Shown here piece after piece: positions 24,297-36,785 of a stretch of 64,000 bases of DNA. Position numbers and translations under genes: made by a program. The stretch comes from Mortierella sp. BCC40632. Lineage: Eukaryota > Mortierellomycota > Mortierellomycetes > Mortierellales > Mortierellaceae. Below the pieces are notes generated by a model. The model saw only the letters and a program-made list of their open reading frames with translations. It was not told the origin of the DNA and searched no databases. Every line of letters begins with the position of its first letter. The first letter of the stretch is position 1. The DNA lies in NCBI GenBank assembly GCA_011634665.1, contig WAEK01000003.1:2636001-2700000 (forward strand), in the 5' to 3' direction.

Positions 24297-25410
24297 CGTG
24301 AGAAACAATGAATATGGGCCCGTTTTTGCGACTGGCGTCTCTCCCCATCCATTTCCTTTGCCATGGCATCCTTTCTCATTCCCTCGCGTCCATTTGTCAG
24401 CGTTTTCTTTTTAACTCCTTCCAAAGGCACTCCTTGGTTGTCTTCACTCATCACTTGAATATTTGCATTTTTTTTATGCGCCGAGCAACCTAAAACCCCG
24501 CGCGGTATATGATCGCAGTGCTCGAGCAGCAATTTCGTTTCGAGCTTATTCTCCATTTCATCTGTTTTTGTTTTTTCCATTCTTATTTTCGAGGATTATG
24601 CACGGTCCGTTGCACGGGGTTACTGCGAAGGGGGGTGTTAATCTTCAAATAAGCAGCGCAATCTGAGGTCAAAAACATCTGAAATGGAGAATATATAGAG
24701 CTGAGGATACAATGACCAAATATCAGAGAGGGAAGAGGACAGGAAAAGCTTTTTTGATGTCTGTCCAAATCCACCACCGTAAAAGAGACAGAGAAAAACT
24801 ACGAAAGGATATAATACAAAGACATGGCATTAGCCGTCCAAGTACCTGATACGTAGAATTCAGCGAAGTTCTCCTTCTGTCGGGGGAGCCGGCCGATCGT
24901 TGAGCTCATTGTTTCTGCAATAATAGAAAGTTATGAGGCTGCTCAACAAGGGGTGATCATTTCGACTTGGATTAGTCCGAAATCTCGCCTATACACTTCT
25001 CTCTCCTGATGAGCATTTCCTATCAGACTGATAATCGGTATTTGGTTCCTGGGATATATTTAAAAAAATGAGCTGTCTACAATGTGTATGAGAGAATGAA
25101 TATTGAGAGAGAGGGAGAGAGAGAGAGAAAGAGAGAAAGGAGGAAAGAAGATCCCTGTTCCTAGGTCTGTCTGAGGTGATCAGCACAAACGCACACGTAC
25201 TATCTCTCCCTCTCCCTCTCTCTCTCTCCTCTCTCCCGACTCGAGGAGGCCTTGTGTTCCCCCAACAAACAACCGATGGTCGAATCCTGAGTAAGAACCG
25301 GCTCCATGTGAAAAAATAAGGCCAAAAAAAAAAAAAAAAAAAAAAAGAAAAAGATCTAGGTATCCGTTTCCTTCTCTACTCTACCATCCTCCTGAGTCCT
25401 CCCTTTGCAC

Positions 25411-25959
25411 TCAGAGCGCCTTTTGTTTGGCATTGAGTCGAAGCTGAGCAGGAGTGAGACTCCGGCGAGGCAGGTACTGGATGACGACCTCGACCAACAG
25501 ATAACGTGTCATGGTCAAGAGGACACAGAACACGTACATGACTGGCCGGTACCACTTGCCAAACATCTGCAGAGGACCTAAATTCCCACAAATCCCAAGA
25601 AAAAAAAAATGGAACGAGTGAGTATAAAAAAGCTGACAACCTATAAAAATAATTAATGGTGGGCAAGGGGGGCGGAACTCGGGCATTTATGCTTGCATAC
25701 CTGGTGGTGGCATCAAAAGGTAGTTGAGGTTCTGGCCCTTCAGCAATGCCATGGAGCTCAGGATCGCCGAATGGTAGAGCGCAAAGAACGAGAAGGACAT
25801 GAGGGCCACGTCCATCGACACGGGCCAGATCACATAGCGATTTGACCAGATCATGTACACGGGTGTCAGCAGAAGCAGATAGTGCTCTATTCGAAAGAGA
25901 GTGTGGGAAGGGAACATGTGGCGCATTGGCTTGTTAGAGTCGGGCACAACAGGTAGACC

Positions 25960-25994
<35 letters not shown>

Positions 25995-27335
25995 ATGAAT
26001 CTCGTGGAAGAGAGGTGCATAGCTGCATGGGCCATGCCTCCTATTCTACGAGTTGGGAACGGAAGCCCAGCAGTTCACTTATCGAAACCCCCCATCGCCT
26101 TTCACAAGGAGAAAAAGAATAAAAGTCTGCAGATATCCCGTCAAAAAACGTCCGTGCATTGGTTCTCCATATTTTGCCTTACCAATGTAAAAGTTTTCAA
26201 TCTCGAAAAAAAGGTTATAGTCTCGGAGATCTGGGGACAACAATGCCAGCATGCTTTTTTATCCCATGGATAATTCGTTATCGGTATGGTCAAAAGAAAG
26301 AGAGAAAGAGAAGGAGGGGGGGGGGAGAGACCGTGGCGAGTGAAAAAGGGAGGACAAAAAAGAGGAGCATGATTAGCTTTGTGGTTGGCATTCAACCTCC
26401 CCTTTCAAAAGGAGAACACGGAGCGTTTTAGGTCCCGCTAAAAAGGGCGGAAGCATGGGTTGCGACCAGAGCTATGTTCGTCCGTCATCTCTGTCGGAGC
26501 TATCAGATAAGATCAATATCTCCCAGACCTCGCTCCTCTTCACCTTCAACAAGCAAGATAAAGAAAGAAAGAAAAGGCACTTACGTTCCCCACATGATGT
26601 GAAAGTAAATATTGAGCAAGATATGGGGCCATTTTTTGTTCTTGGGACCGGCCAAGATAGAGATCAAGAGCATGGCACTCATATGGCAGGGCTGAAGGAG
26701 ATAGAGGAGACCGCCTCGGTACCACTTCTGGGCGATAGTGATCAAGAGCGAGGTGGTCAGGGTGACCAAAACAGTGACCTCGACCTTGGATCTTTTTTCG
26801 GGAGGAGCATAGCATTCGAAGAGTTTTGCGATGGGCGATCTATTCGTGCGTGTGTGTGTGAAAAGAGAGTTTGTTAAGGGACCACAATCGAGAGAAGAAA
26901 AAAAAATAAAGGCAATGTGTAATAAGCTTTGCTTGGTCTCTCGAGAGCGTCCAACCCCAACTCTGCCCCATTCAAAAAAGATATCGTTGTTTCTTGTGCC
27001 ACCATCCGGCCATCGGTTCGAGAACAAAAGCTTACCCTGGGTGAAGCGCTCGCTTGTAAAAGTATCGGACTGTGCAAAGGAAGAACAGATTGAAACAGAG
27101 AAACTCGACTGTGTGCCGCCGGGGTGACAGATTTTTTTTTTTTTTTTTTAGCAAAAGGAAAAGGAAGTAATCAGCTTGGTTAGAGAAAGAAAAGAATGAA
27201 AAAGAAAAGTTGTATTGGCGATGAGAGAATGAAACGAGTGTGCTACCATGAACCGTTCAGAGATGAGCTCCAGTCAGTCTCGAAGGGCATCTCCGCTGCA
27301 ATGGCAAGCAAGTAGTCGCCCATCTGTTCAAACAT
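25411..27335 (-). CDS. TMEM164-like multi-pass membrane acyltransferase
   Basis: Six exons on the minus strand (27335-27254, 27108-27036, 26839-26585, 26253-26183, 25886-25701, 25577-25411) give 277 residues, close to the roughly 300 of animal TMEM164. Family landmarks in order are a hydrophobic first helix (FLCFNLFFLCTV), GGLLYLLQPCHMSAM with the conserved Cys (Cys103 in this model), a LALLSPDLRDYNLFFEIE loop, IEHYLLLLTPVYMIW, and FALYHSAILSSMALLKGQNL followed by NYLLMPPPG and WYR. Animal TMEM164 has been described as a cysteine-dependent acyltransferase that puts C20:4 chains into ether phospholipids. Whether the fungal protein shares this substrate is inference. The exon 1 donor (GTTCAT at 27253) is weak but is the only one I found that keeps phase. 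The stop is at 25411-25413. Confidence 0.85.
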
Positions 27336-28079
27336 CTTGGCAGTCGGGAAAGTGTTGCTGGCGTATGTAGAGCAAGTCGAGGAGTAGCAATGTCGGTCGG
27401 TGAGGATGGTCCGAATCCAAGAGCAAGCTAGCAATTGCAGAAAAAAAAGAGAGAGAACAGCTAGTTGTTTGCTGGACTGCTTGAAGAAATGCTGAAAGAG
27501 AGAGAGAGAGGGAGAGGGAGATGGGGTTGCAGATGCTGGCCCGATGAAAAGGATGGTGCTGAATGGCTGAGGAGGAAAAAGAAAGAGAGAAAATACGAAG
27601 AGGGGATCCTGGCCCTTTTTAATTCGATCCCAAAACCTTGATTCCTCAGGGACATTCCTCACGTGAAACGAAGGCTCTCCGTCTGGCATCCAGGCACCCG
27701 GCTGCTGCTTCCGTAGTCTGTCTCCTCTTTGCTCCCTTCCTCACAGACAGCCTTGAAGTGCAAGCAGTGGTTTCTTGGCACATTTGGCTGTATTACCCAA
27801 AAGAATAAACGATTTCCGTGCTTTTGCGGAAACTTGGCCCATCTCATCCCCACAACAATTTGAACTGGATAAGGGGAGTTTTTTTTTTTTAATTTTTTTT
27901 AATTTTTATATAGTCATTTCGGTTTTGTTTTTTTCAATGCTTGGGTTACCCGCTTAGTTTCTCTTATCTTGGGCTGGAGGAGATCATGCCAATGCGGTAG
28001 AAAAAAAAAATGGCGTAGAAGGTGTGAAGTGTATCCATGTCAAGAATGGTGGTGGGGTGAGGGGACTGGAAGGGTCCAT
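27336..28079. other. short intergenic region
   Basis: This is the shared space between the 5' end of the TMEM164-like gene and the 3' end of the LIM-RhoGAP gene, both on the minus strand. It contains C/T-rich (minus strand) leader sequence at about 27420-27600 and T-rich stretches at 27879-27935. No gene is seen. Confidence 0.5.
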
Positions 28080-31000
28080 TTAGAGAGACATAGGTGTGGC
28101 TCCTCGGTTGGGTCCTCCGTTGGTATGTCCTTCCGTGCCTCCCACTCCACTCATCATCATCACGGCTTGTGATGAATGAGAGTGGTGGTAGGGTCGTGGT
28201 CGTTCCGGGATACGGATCGCTGCTGTCGTTGCTGATGTAGTCGTTGCTGTCGTTACAGAGTTCATCCCATTGGTATGGTGTGGGTGTGGGTGCAGGTTTG
28301 AATGTGGGTGGGCATTTTGAGGATGGTGGTGACCGTTGTGGCCATGGGCGTGAGGATGGTTATGTTTAGGGTGGTGGGCATGAGGATGGTGTGCGTGAAT
28401 CGGGTGGTCAACGTGCCCACTACGGTGTTGATGTGGCGCTTCGCCATGTGCCCCATTCATATTGCCTCCTTCGGCTGTCGTTCCATTGCCATTGCTACTG
28501 TTATGTGGGTCTGCGTAGAGATCTCCTAGTGAGTGCGACTTCTTAACCTTTGACCTGACTAAATTCTCGCATCGCTTCAGGATATCCTTGGATGACAAAT
28601 CTGTCGAAGATTCGACCAGATCCTGGTCACTGAGAATCGATGACAGGTCCATCGGCACCTAGTTTACATAAACAGCAATAGATGGTTTAGTCCCTACACA
28701 AACACTAAAGCATGCGAATACTATCTCTGCACCATTAAGACCCTTGAAGTCAACATACCACGCAAAACTCGTCTTGATGCTCCAGTAGGCCCATGACAGC
28801 TTCGATAGCCAAAAAGCTTTCATCTTTGGTTGGATCCTTGGACTTGGAGTAGAGAACGTTAGGCGTAACTACCGTTGCCAGGTTATGGAGATCCATCTTG
28901 CTACCCGTTTCTTCATCCACATGCGAGAATGAAGCTACCCATCGGAGGAACAGGCAGAGGGCCTCCATACTGTCGCGGTTAGGCTTTGGCAGAAGACAAC
29001 ACGTCAAGTGAAGAATTGTTCTTCGAGCCGCTGCATCTTCCATTTCTAACAGGAACAAAAACATGTGAGATATTCACAAACGCAATGTCAATAACACTAC
29101 TCTCTTCAAACATCTCTAGTAAATGGCATCCTGGTTTGGTAAGTTATCTTACTCTGGGAGACGACAAAGAGTCGGTGAAGCTTGAACGTGAGCAAAGGAT
29201 CAGGCAAGTCACGCAAAAACTTTTTCAGGAGTGCTGCTACTTGGACCGGGTTATCTTCCGAAAGGTTGACTGAAGATGGATCCTTGTCGATTGAGTCGCT
29301 CAGCTCTTTCAATCGACGAATGTTTCCATTCTTTCTAAAGATCCCCTCCACAGACATGTCTAAAAGTGACCATTCCCATCAATCGCAATAAAAAGACTTA
29401 GTCATTGCTCTAAAAGTGTGCAGCATAATAGAAACGTAGAAAAGAAAAAGGGAAGAAAGCCACATACCCATGTTCTTCATGGCGTTGATGCTGTCATCAA
29501 TAAAGCTAGGGATCCTGATCCGGCCAGGTCCCGCGCCCAACGCTGAGTCAACTCCATTTCTTTCCACAAGCAATTCTAGCGGCACTCCAAATGTTCCTTC
29601 AACTATTGCACCAGAACACAACACATGGCAAGTTAGCGCTGAGTACAAATATCTTCACTTTGAGCTTTTGAGTGAATACCATGACAAAGCAAATGAGAAA
29701 ACGACCTGTTACCTTTGGGTTTCTTCTTATCGGTCTTAAGTCCCTTCACGAACCGGCCCCAAAGTGTCTGCTTCCGTTGTCCAATCAGATCAAGCAGTTC
29801 TTCCAGCGTAAAATACTCGGTCACGATGGGCGCCAAAGTCAAAACTGCAAGATGCTTCACAATGAATAGCTCCAAAGCTGACAATTCACTCAGGTACTGG
29901 CGCTTGACATGGGGTGCTCCTGGAGTGCTCTTTCCATGCTCGAGTGCATGAGCCACACCTGTACCACAGGCTGCTAATGCTAACTGGGATCCACCAGGGA
30001 CTCTTCCATTTCGCATAGGATTTGGCGCCGTGGGTGGCGCAATCACAACACTGCTGATTCGCAAGCGCTCCGTCAGATCGGATAATGTGGCAGGTGCATC
30101 CGGATTGGGGCCATCTCTGCCATCGTCCTCATCCTGCAGCTCACCCGGGCTCGGAGTCTCTTCCACAATCTCAATCTCGAAATTCGCTAGCTCTGGCTGT
30201 TGTTGGAGTGGCTTTTGAAGTAGATCCTGCCTTGAAGAAGCTGCGGTACCGGCGGTTACTGCCTGATCCAGTGTTCCTGTTCTCCTCCGTTGATGCTCAA
30301 TTACAGTCTGTCGCCTTGGAATCCTCGCAGAGTTGGACAGCTTGCGGTCCAGATGGGTCGATTTTACACGCTTAATATCGCCAAGATGAATAGTCTCGTA
30401 CTGCTTGTCGTCTGCCGAATAGGATTTCGATCGGGAGTCTGTCCTTATCAGCCCTGGTGGTGAGAGGGGGCTGCTTGTTGGAGATGTAGCCAAGAGACGT
30501 ACTCTTTGATCTGTGTCTGCACCATCATCACCTAGTATGAATATGGAGACAACGTATTATAGATTAGGATCTCGTGGCAAATAGTGGGAAAGTCTTTTTT
30601 CTTCTTCAATTAACGACCCATCACACTGGGGAATCTTCTTGGTGCATGCTTACCTTTCAAACGAAGCAAATTTTCAAGTCGGATCAGCGCTACCCGGAGC
30701 AAGAAGGTATATTGTTCAAGCTTGGTAACAAGCGAGAATCCTGGCTTGGCGTCAGGTGTCCGGCATTGTTGGCACAGGACCGACCCGCGGCCTGAATCAA
30801 ACACAGCCTCACAATACACTGATGACAAGGGCTTGGCACAGCTAGAACAAATCAGGCACTTGGAGTGCCAACGGTGGCTATGCTCAAACATAAAGCATTC
30901 ATCTTCGATCGTTACTCTGCAGGAAAGACAGAGATCAGAGGTCACATCTGCAACCACTCCCCATTTTCCGTTGGTATCATTCAAAAAGGTGTCGCGATTG

Positions 31001-33341
31001 GCTAGCTCCATGAGTTTGCTCAGGAATCGAGTAATCGCAGTGGTCGAGTTGTATTGCCTCTCCTTTTTTTCGTGACCAAGTCAATACAATGAGGTGTGAA
31101 TGTATTTTTATCATCCGTTAGAGACATGTTCATAAATCGAGTAAGAAACAAAGAGAGCATATAATTAGGCCAAATAGATTGCTTATTGGAGGTTATGCGT
31201 ACCAACTTGAGGGCGCCTGTGAGGGCGATGCGGATCAGGATCTTGAGGTAGTGTGCCAATCCAGTGACGAGCGAGAGGAGCTCCTGTGTCATACCCAGTC
31301 GGCGAACACCACTCTCTTGGGTGTGTGAAAGCAAAGAGAAAAAATTGACAATCTTTTTGCACAGCATCTTAGCTTCCCGACCATGCGCAAGGTCTAGAGT
31401 GAGAATGAGGGTGAAGGTACGGGAGATGAGGGGGAAAAAAGAAAAAAAAGATACAATGGATGAGTGGAAAATCATCCATGCGCGCCACTAATTTTCTATA
31501 AAAAAAAAAAAAAAAAAGTCTTAAAGTAATTCTAGGTTACCTTCTTGATCGCCAGCCTCTTTCATCTGAGTCTCGAGATCATCGATGGCACCAAAGAGGA
31601 TATCGACATGGAGGATGAATTTGGACGCCATCTGGACGCCATCATAATAAGCTCCATTCGATACATGGAGCAACATATCTGAGATGCAGCCTGCAGACGA
31701 CTCTTCAAAAGCAGAGAGCACTGTCCAGATCTGGTAGACCTTTTCCTCCATCTGTTGCTGAGCCAACTTTAGCTCTTCTGGAGTCTTTTTCTCCGTAAGT
31801 GACAATGACGCCTCATCCACTGTTGTGGGCGGAGCAAGTCTCCTTTCAGAATCACTGACATTGCTGCTGTTGCTACTGCTGCTGCCATCGCGGCTGCTAT
31901 GACCACTCACTTTCAGGTCGTCACCTGTGCCCTCATCAGAGCTCGTTACTGCACTGTTCAAATGTTCACTCGACTGTGAGCGCTGGATCCTGAGGTGGGA
32001 GGACTGATCTTCAGCCTGGGCCGTAAACGAGAGCTTGACATTCCAGAACTAGGGGCAATGGAGGGACAAACAACAAGAGGTCAGTAGGGCGAAGAGAGTG
32101 ACACTGCCCTTAGGCGAATGCATCATGACACGGTTGTGGCACAGCTGACGCCTGCGCTTTTAGTCTACTGTTTGATAAACGGCCTTTTTGTTGTTGTTGT
32201 TTTTTTTACCTTGTGAATCATGTAACATTCTGGATGCCAATGCTCGTCCTGACTGTTACGGTTGATCTCGACGAATTGCTTAAGAATCGCCGTCTTGCAT
32301 CCAGCACATTTGACTGCATATTGCTGCGAGTAGTGGTAATGACAATAGACCTTGCCATCATGCTCGTAGTAAGAGTCCTTTGGCCCAAAGACTGTTGGAC
32401 AGATCGAGCAAGTAAAATGCTCGATATGATATTTGTAGTCAAGGGCAGTGATATAGCTCCCGCGAAGGGCTCCTCCACAGGACTGGCACACAAGGTTCAG
32501 TCGCCGGAAATAGTCGCGCTCACAGAGTGGATACTGTTTCCCATTGGGCTCCGTGATGGGAAAGAACTTGGAGGCTACAATGTCGCCACAATCCTGTTAA
32601 TGCCATCGACACCAGAGTACCAGGCCAGGTGAATACATGCAAAAAAGAATGATCAGTCGAAGTCCATCAAGTGGTGTCCGTCGTCCCCCAAAAGGGACAT
32701 TGGGTTGGATTGTGCAAGAGAGGGAGGGAAAGGGCAAGAGACAAGAGCAGGCGAAAGGAGAGAATCAGGACTGGCGACTTTGCATCATTGCGATTTCAGT
32801 GCCAACTGGGCGTGTGAGGCATATGAAAGAACAGGCGAATGAGCGAGTATTTTGTGTGTTTGTGCGTTTGTGTGTGTGTATGTGTGCCTGTAGGCAAAAC
32901 AGGCATGAGCACGGCAGGCCAGGAGGAAGTGGAAGAAGAGGAAGAGGGATGACAGGGAGTGCAGGGGAGAGAAGATTGAGTTGCCCGTACCATGCATTTG
33001 AAACAGTCGAGGTGAAAGGTGTTCCCCAATGCACGGACAAACGACCCCTTCATCGGCAGGTCGCATCGGCCGCACTTCTGGGCCACCACAGGAGCCTGCT
33101 CCGGTGATGGTGGCGGCAAAGTCTGGATGGGCTGGCTCTTGAAGCGAGGCTGGGCCTGTTGCTGAGGGTAGGCCTGGGCTGCCAGGTTGGTAGGTTTTGG
33201 GCTGCTGTTGTTGGTAATGTCGTTGCTATTGTCGTCAGTGCTTTGCATTGTAGGTACTGGTGGAGGTGGAGGATGTGCTGGTTGTGACATTGCTGGATTG
33301 GGCGTGGGATGAGGCACTGTCATTGGCTGTTGAGCACTCAT
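28080..33341 (-). CDS. LRG1: LIM-domain Rho GTPase-activating protein, Lrg1 type
   Basis: Ten exons on the minus strand (33341-32991, 32593-32210, 32048-31541, 31393-31203, 31062-30654, 30531-29713, 29602-29468, 29359-29153, 29045-28759, 28658-28080) close in frame to 1289 residues. A Pro/Gln-rich start is followed by LIM fingers (KCGRCDLPM...HLDCFKC; LVCQSCGG...HFTCSIC; VKCAGC...HWHPECYMIHK). Next come a Ser-rich spacer, a helical segment (ILIRIALTGALKL), another LIM finger (LCLSCRV...WHSKCLICSSC), a disordered linker, and a RhoGAP domain at about 890-1095 with Arg finger R941 in VEGIFRKNG. Yeast and Neurospora Lrg1 turn off Rho1 and so restrain glucan synthesis and wall-integrity signalling. 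The C-terminus has an unusual His-rich stretch (about 1167-1227) not known to me in Lrg1 proteins. Confidence 0.93.
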
Positions 33342-34065
33342 AGCATGTCAAGAGAGGTCGTTAGAGAGAGAGTATGTTTGTTGATGCTCAACAGGTGGAA
33401 GAGTGGAAAAGAGTGGGAGAGAGAGAGAGAGAGAGAGTGAAAGAGAGAAAGTGAGAAAGTGAGAGAGAAGACCTTTGGGGAGAGAGAATGTCGGCGATGC
33501 TGGTGAGTTGAATAGGAAAAAAAAAAAAAAAAAAAAAAAAAAAACAGATGGAGAAAAGGCCAGGGACCAACAGACAGACGACCAGCGTTGTGTTGGAAAG
33601 AGTCAAGGCGAAAAGGAGCCCAGCAATAACTGAGACGAGGAAAGCAGGAGGAGGAGGAGGAGGAGCAGGCGGATGGCAAGAGGTCGGACAAGCGCACGGA
33701 TGACGGGATGGCGGATGTGTGTGGCAGGGAAAAGGGGAGGAATGCCGGTTGAATGATTGAATATGAACAAGAAAGAAAAACAAAAAAAGGGATTCGATTT
33801 GGCCCTGATTGCTAAAACACGTCAAAAAAGACGGGCCGCAGATCAACGGGGGGCAACAACGACCTGGGGGGGAGAAAGGGGGCGAGGATTGTGACGGGGG
33901 TGAGCTCAACAGACTGGCGGGGATGGGGAGGATTTATTGGAAATGATGATTAAAGTGCCGGAAAGAGTGGAAGATGCAAAAAGATTGCGGTGCCAGGTCG
34001 TGTGCGAGATTGATTTAAAATGAAACGAAAGCCGGATGAAAAAAGAAAGAAACAAGAGGAGCGAA

Positions 34066-34106
34066 AAGGAGGAGAGCGAGAGAGAGAGAGAAGAGAGAGT
34101 GAGAGT

Positions 34107-34153
<47 letters not shown>
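34066..34153. repeat. (GA)n tract
   Basis: An imperfect GA microsatellite, first of three alternating purine/pyrimidine tracts within 650 bases. Confidence 0.9.
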
Positions 34154-34154
<1 letters not shown>

Positions 34155-34421
34155 CGTAGAGAGCACTGCAATATAAGATATGCTGTGTGTAGAAAAAAGA
34201 GAGTGAGAGAGTGAGAGACGCCAAAGATAGACAGAGCGGACGAGACGAGCCAGGACGGGACACAGAAAAAGAATAATGAGAATGCGTGCGAGCGATGAAA
34301 GGAGCGAGTGATGAAGGGAGCGGCGAGCCGTAGGAGCCGGCAAGAGACAGGCAATGCGAACAATAGGACGAGGCAGATGAGATGGAGAGGCAAAGAGAAG
34401 ATGATGGAAGGCAGATGATGT

Positions 34422-34457
34422 CTCTCTTTCCCTCTCTCTCTGTCTCTCTCAACTTTG

Positions 34458-34502
<45 letters not shown>
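34422..34502. repeat. (CT)n tract, inverted relative to its neighbours
   Basis: A CT microsatellite lying between two GA tracts (34066-34153 and 34640-34717). It is complementary to both, so the single strand could fold into hairpins. Confidence 0.9.
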
Positions 34503-34506
<4 letters not shown>

Positions 34507-34639
34507 ATCTCAACTCTCTTTGTATGTGCCTGAAAAGAAAACAAGGGCCCTCGGCCAACGAACCCCCGTGTGCCCGGTCGGGTCGTAGGAGCCCCGCGTC
34601 GGTTCTTTCATAGTCAGCTCAAGAGACAACAAGAGAACC

Positions 34640-34662
34640 GGAGAGAGCGAGAGAGAGGAAGA

Positions 34663-34717
<55 letters not shown>
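34640..34717. repeat. (GA)n tract
   Basis: An imperfect GA microsatellite, complementary to the CT tract about 140 bases upstream. Confidence 0.9.
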
Positions 34718-34720
<3 letters not shown>

Positions 34721-36785
34721 ATTTTTTACTCGATCGGATCAGTCAACCCACTTTTCCTCTCTCTCCCTCTCGTGTCTCCTACTTGTCTCTCGGATTGTCC
34801 TCCATCCCAGTCTTTGTCTGCCTGCATTCCGATCATAGACATGATGCTAATCCCAGTCTGTGCCCGGCCATGCCAACTCCTCCATCTCTCAACGCCCGGA
34901 GAAAGAGTCAGAGATCAACTACGATTGGCGCTGAAAGGATGAGCTCGTGCTTCTGGAATTCGACAATCACCACCATGCGCAGGCGTGCTCTTGTGAGCGC
35001 GCTCTTGGACATATAGTTTGCACCGCATACCTTTGACAGGCAATCGTGATCGCGAGCGGTCGAACCTTGACATACACCTCGATTTGTACTAGCCAGGAGG
35101 GACCCACCGATCGTAATCGTAATTGTCAGTACGGTACATACCTTGATCCTTGGGGCCTCTTGACGTCAGCGCAGATACTCAGAGATCCTAACGCGTACAA
35201 GACGCGTTCCGACCCCGTCACTCTATTGCTTGTTTTTGTGCAGTTCAAGGATAGATAATGTTTCGTATCCATGATCTTCAGACCTTGAGCTTTTTCTTTG
35301 CCAATATGATGGTATTGCTATTAGGATGCCTCTTGCAGTAGTCTGGAAAGACGAACCTGCAAACTCAATTAAGGCGCTCAGCTTCAGATTCGAAAAAAAA
35401 AAAAAAAAAAAACGCCAACAAAAAAAACCAGGATGTCGCATGTTCTTTTATCACTTGTCCCACTCTATCCATCGTCACCAACCATGGTAACTTTTTCGGA
35501 GCCCGGCTGTGTCTCAAACCACGTTTATGAATGGAAGACGCAAAACCAATCGTATAGGTTTAGAAGGGAGTAGATGCTTGCACCTCTTAATCTAGACGAT
35601 ACTCACTTTTTCAATCTCTTGTTGATGCCCTACTAGCTCTACTGTTCCTCTCCCTCATCTCAATTACCCGATATGCCAGCCAACCATCAATGATACGACC
35701 TCCACCGATATCAATTATCAAGTGATACAAAACTATTAATCCGCGTGGGGCGTTCCGATGGAAAGTATTTAAAAAAAAAATATAAGACCCAAGCTATAGC
35801 AGCTATTCAGGTGCATCAACATATCAGCTAAAGAGAAGGCACAAAATGAGACGTCAAGAGAAAGGCAACAAACACAAGAAGTGCTCAGAGAAAGGCTCGA
35901 TCGAAAACTCTTGGCTTGGACTACACAGAGCAGAAAAAGAATGTAGTAGTGTCAGGTGAGTCCATGCTCTGCAAGATCACAGTACTATTTAAAAAGCACC
36001 TTTACCGATTAGATGGCTCCGTTTCTTCGCACCAAACCGAAAGAAGAGCAGTTTGGAGGAAGTGACACTCTGGTCTGAAGTCGTCTTGTAATGACTAAAG
36101 AGTGAATACGATCAGGATAAAAGGAACTATTAAATTTCCACCTTTTCCAAACAAAATCACCCTGTAGCATGAAGAGAAACGTTAACTTTTTGGCGCGACC
36201 CCAACGGACTCACAACGACGCAAGAGTACCCCATGCTTTCAATAGAATAGATTTCATGGTCAATCATCGCAGTCAAATGGAACATGTTGCTCACATGCTC
36301 TCCTTCACACTTACGTAGACCTCGGCGAGTTTTTGTGCTGGAAATCTTTGTGTAGGATTTTTTTTTTTTTTTGCATTGGGGTCAATGTCAAAGTACGAGT
36401 AGCAACACGAACAAGAACTCATTGACGCGACACCTGGATGCCGGACTGCACGCAGGAGATTAACAAGAGAGACAACCCAGGCTAACAGACATGTTTCTTC
36501 CACTCAAGCCAACCCGGTACACTTCAACTGAAAGACGTTTCTTTTAGAACGCTTAGATGAAAATAATGTTAACATAGTCAGGAAGAGACAAAGAGAGATA
36601 GCTTTGTTCGTTCACCTGGTCGCTCACTGACAAAAAAAAAAAAAAAGCTGAGTCAATTCACAATCTAACTATGGCTGGTGTATTGGTATTAGATGCTGTT
36701 TGTATAATTGTAAAAGGTGTCATCTCCACCTCATCCGCCCAGTCCACTTGATACAGCAGGGCCGATACAGGGAAAAACGGAACCT

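Larger units (their letters stand above)
21268..25410. other. 4-kb gene-poor region with coding fragments
   Basis: No complete gene could be assembled. It contains a 32-base poly-A run (about 21431-21462), an 86-residue open frame at 22652, a patch of protein-like minus-strand frames at 23300-23750, a GA tract (24250-24292), a poly-A run near 25325-25345 and pyrimidine-rich stretches near 25200. Confidence 0.45.
33342..36785. other. spacer: RhoGAP promoter and alternating GA/CT tracts
   Basis: This holds the purine-rich (pyrimidine on minus) leader of the LIM-RhoGAP gene (33360-34350), then GA (34066-34153), CT (34422-34502) and GA (34640-34717) tracts. Further poly-A/T runs lie at 35394-35412 and 36358-36373. 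From 35.0 to 36.8 kb the sequence has ordinary composition, but I find no supported gene. Confidence 0.5.

Noticed and set aside
24846..24920. Possible terminal exon on the minus strand ending in ELNDRPAPPTEGELR
   Set aside because: The sequence reads well and follows an acceptor, but no upstream exon could be joined to it, so it is not listed as a gene.
26860..27030. Minus-strand frame read as one long exon (148 residues ending NIYFHIMWGT)
   Set aside because: Only the part from 26839 fits TMEM164; the upstream part is an intron, because separate exons at 27036-27108 and 27254-27335 join in phase.
34861..35016. Open frame after 34861 beginning MPTPPSLNARRKSQ
   Set aside because: Short, no motif, and part of a frame that begins inside a GA repeat.
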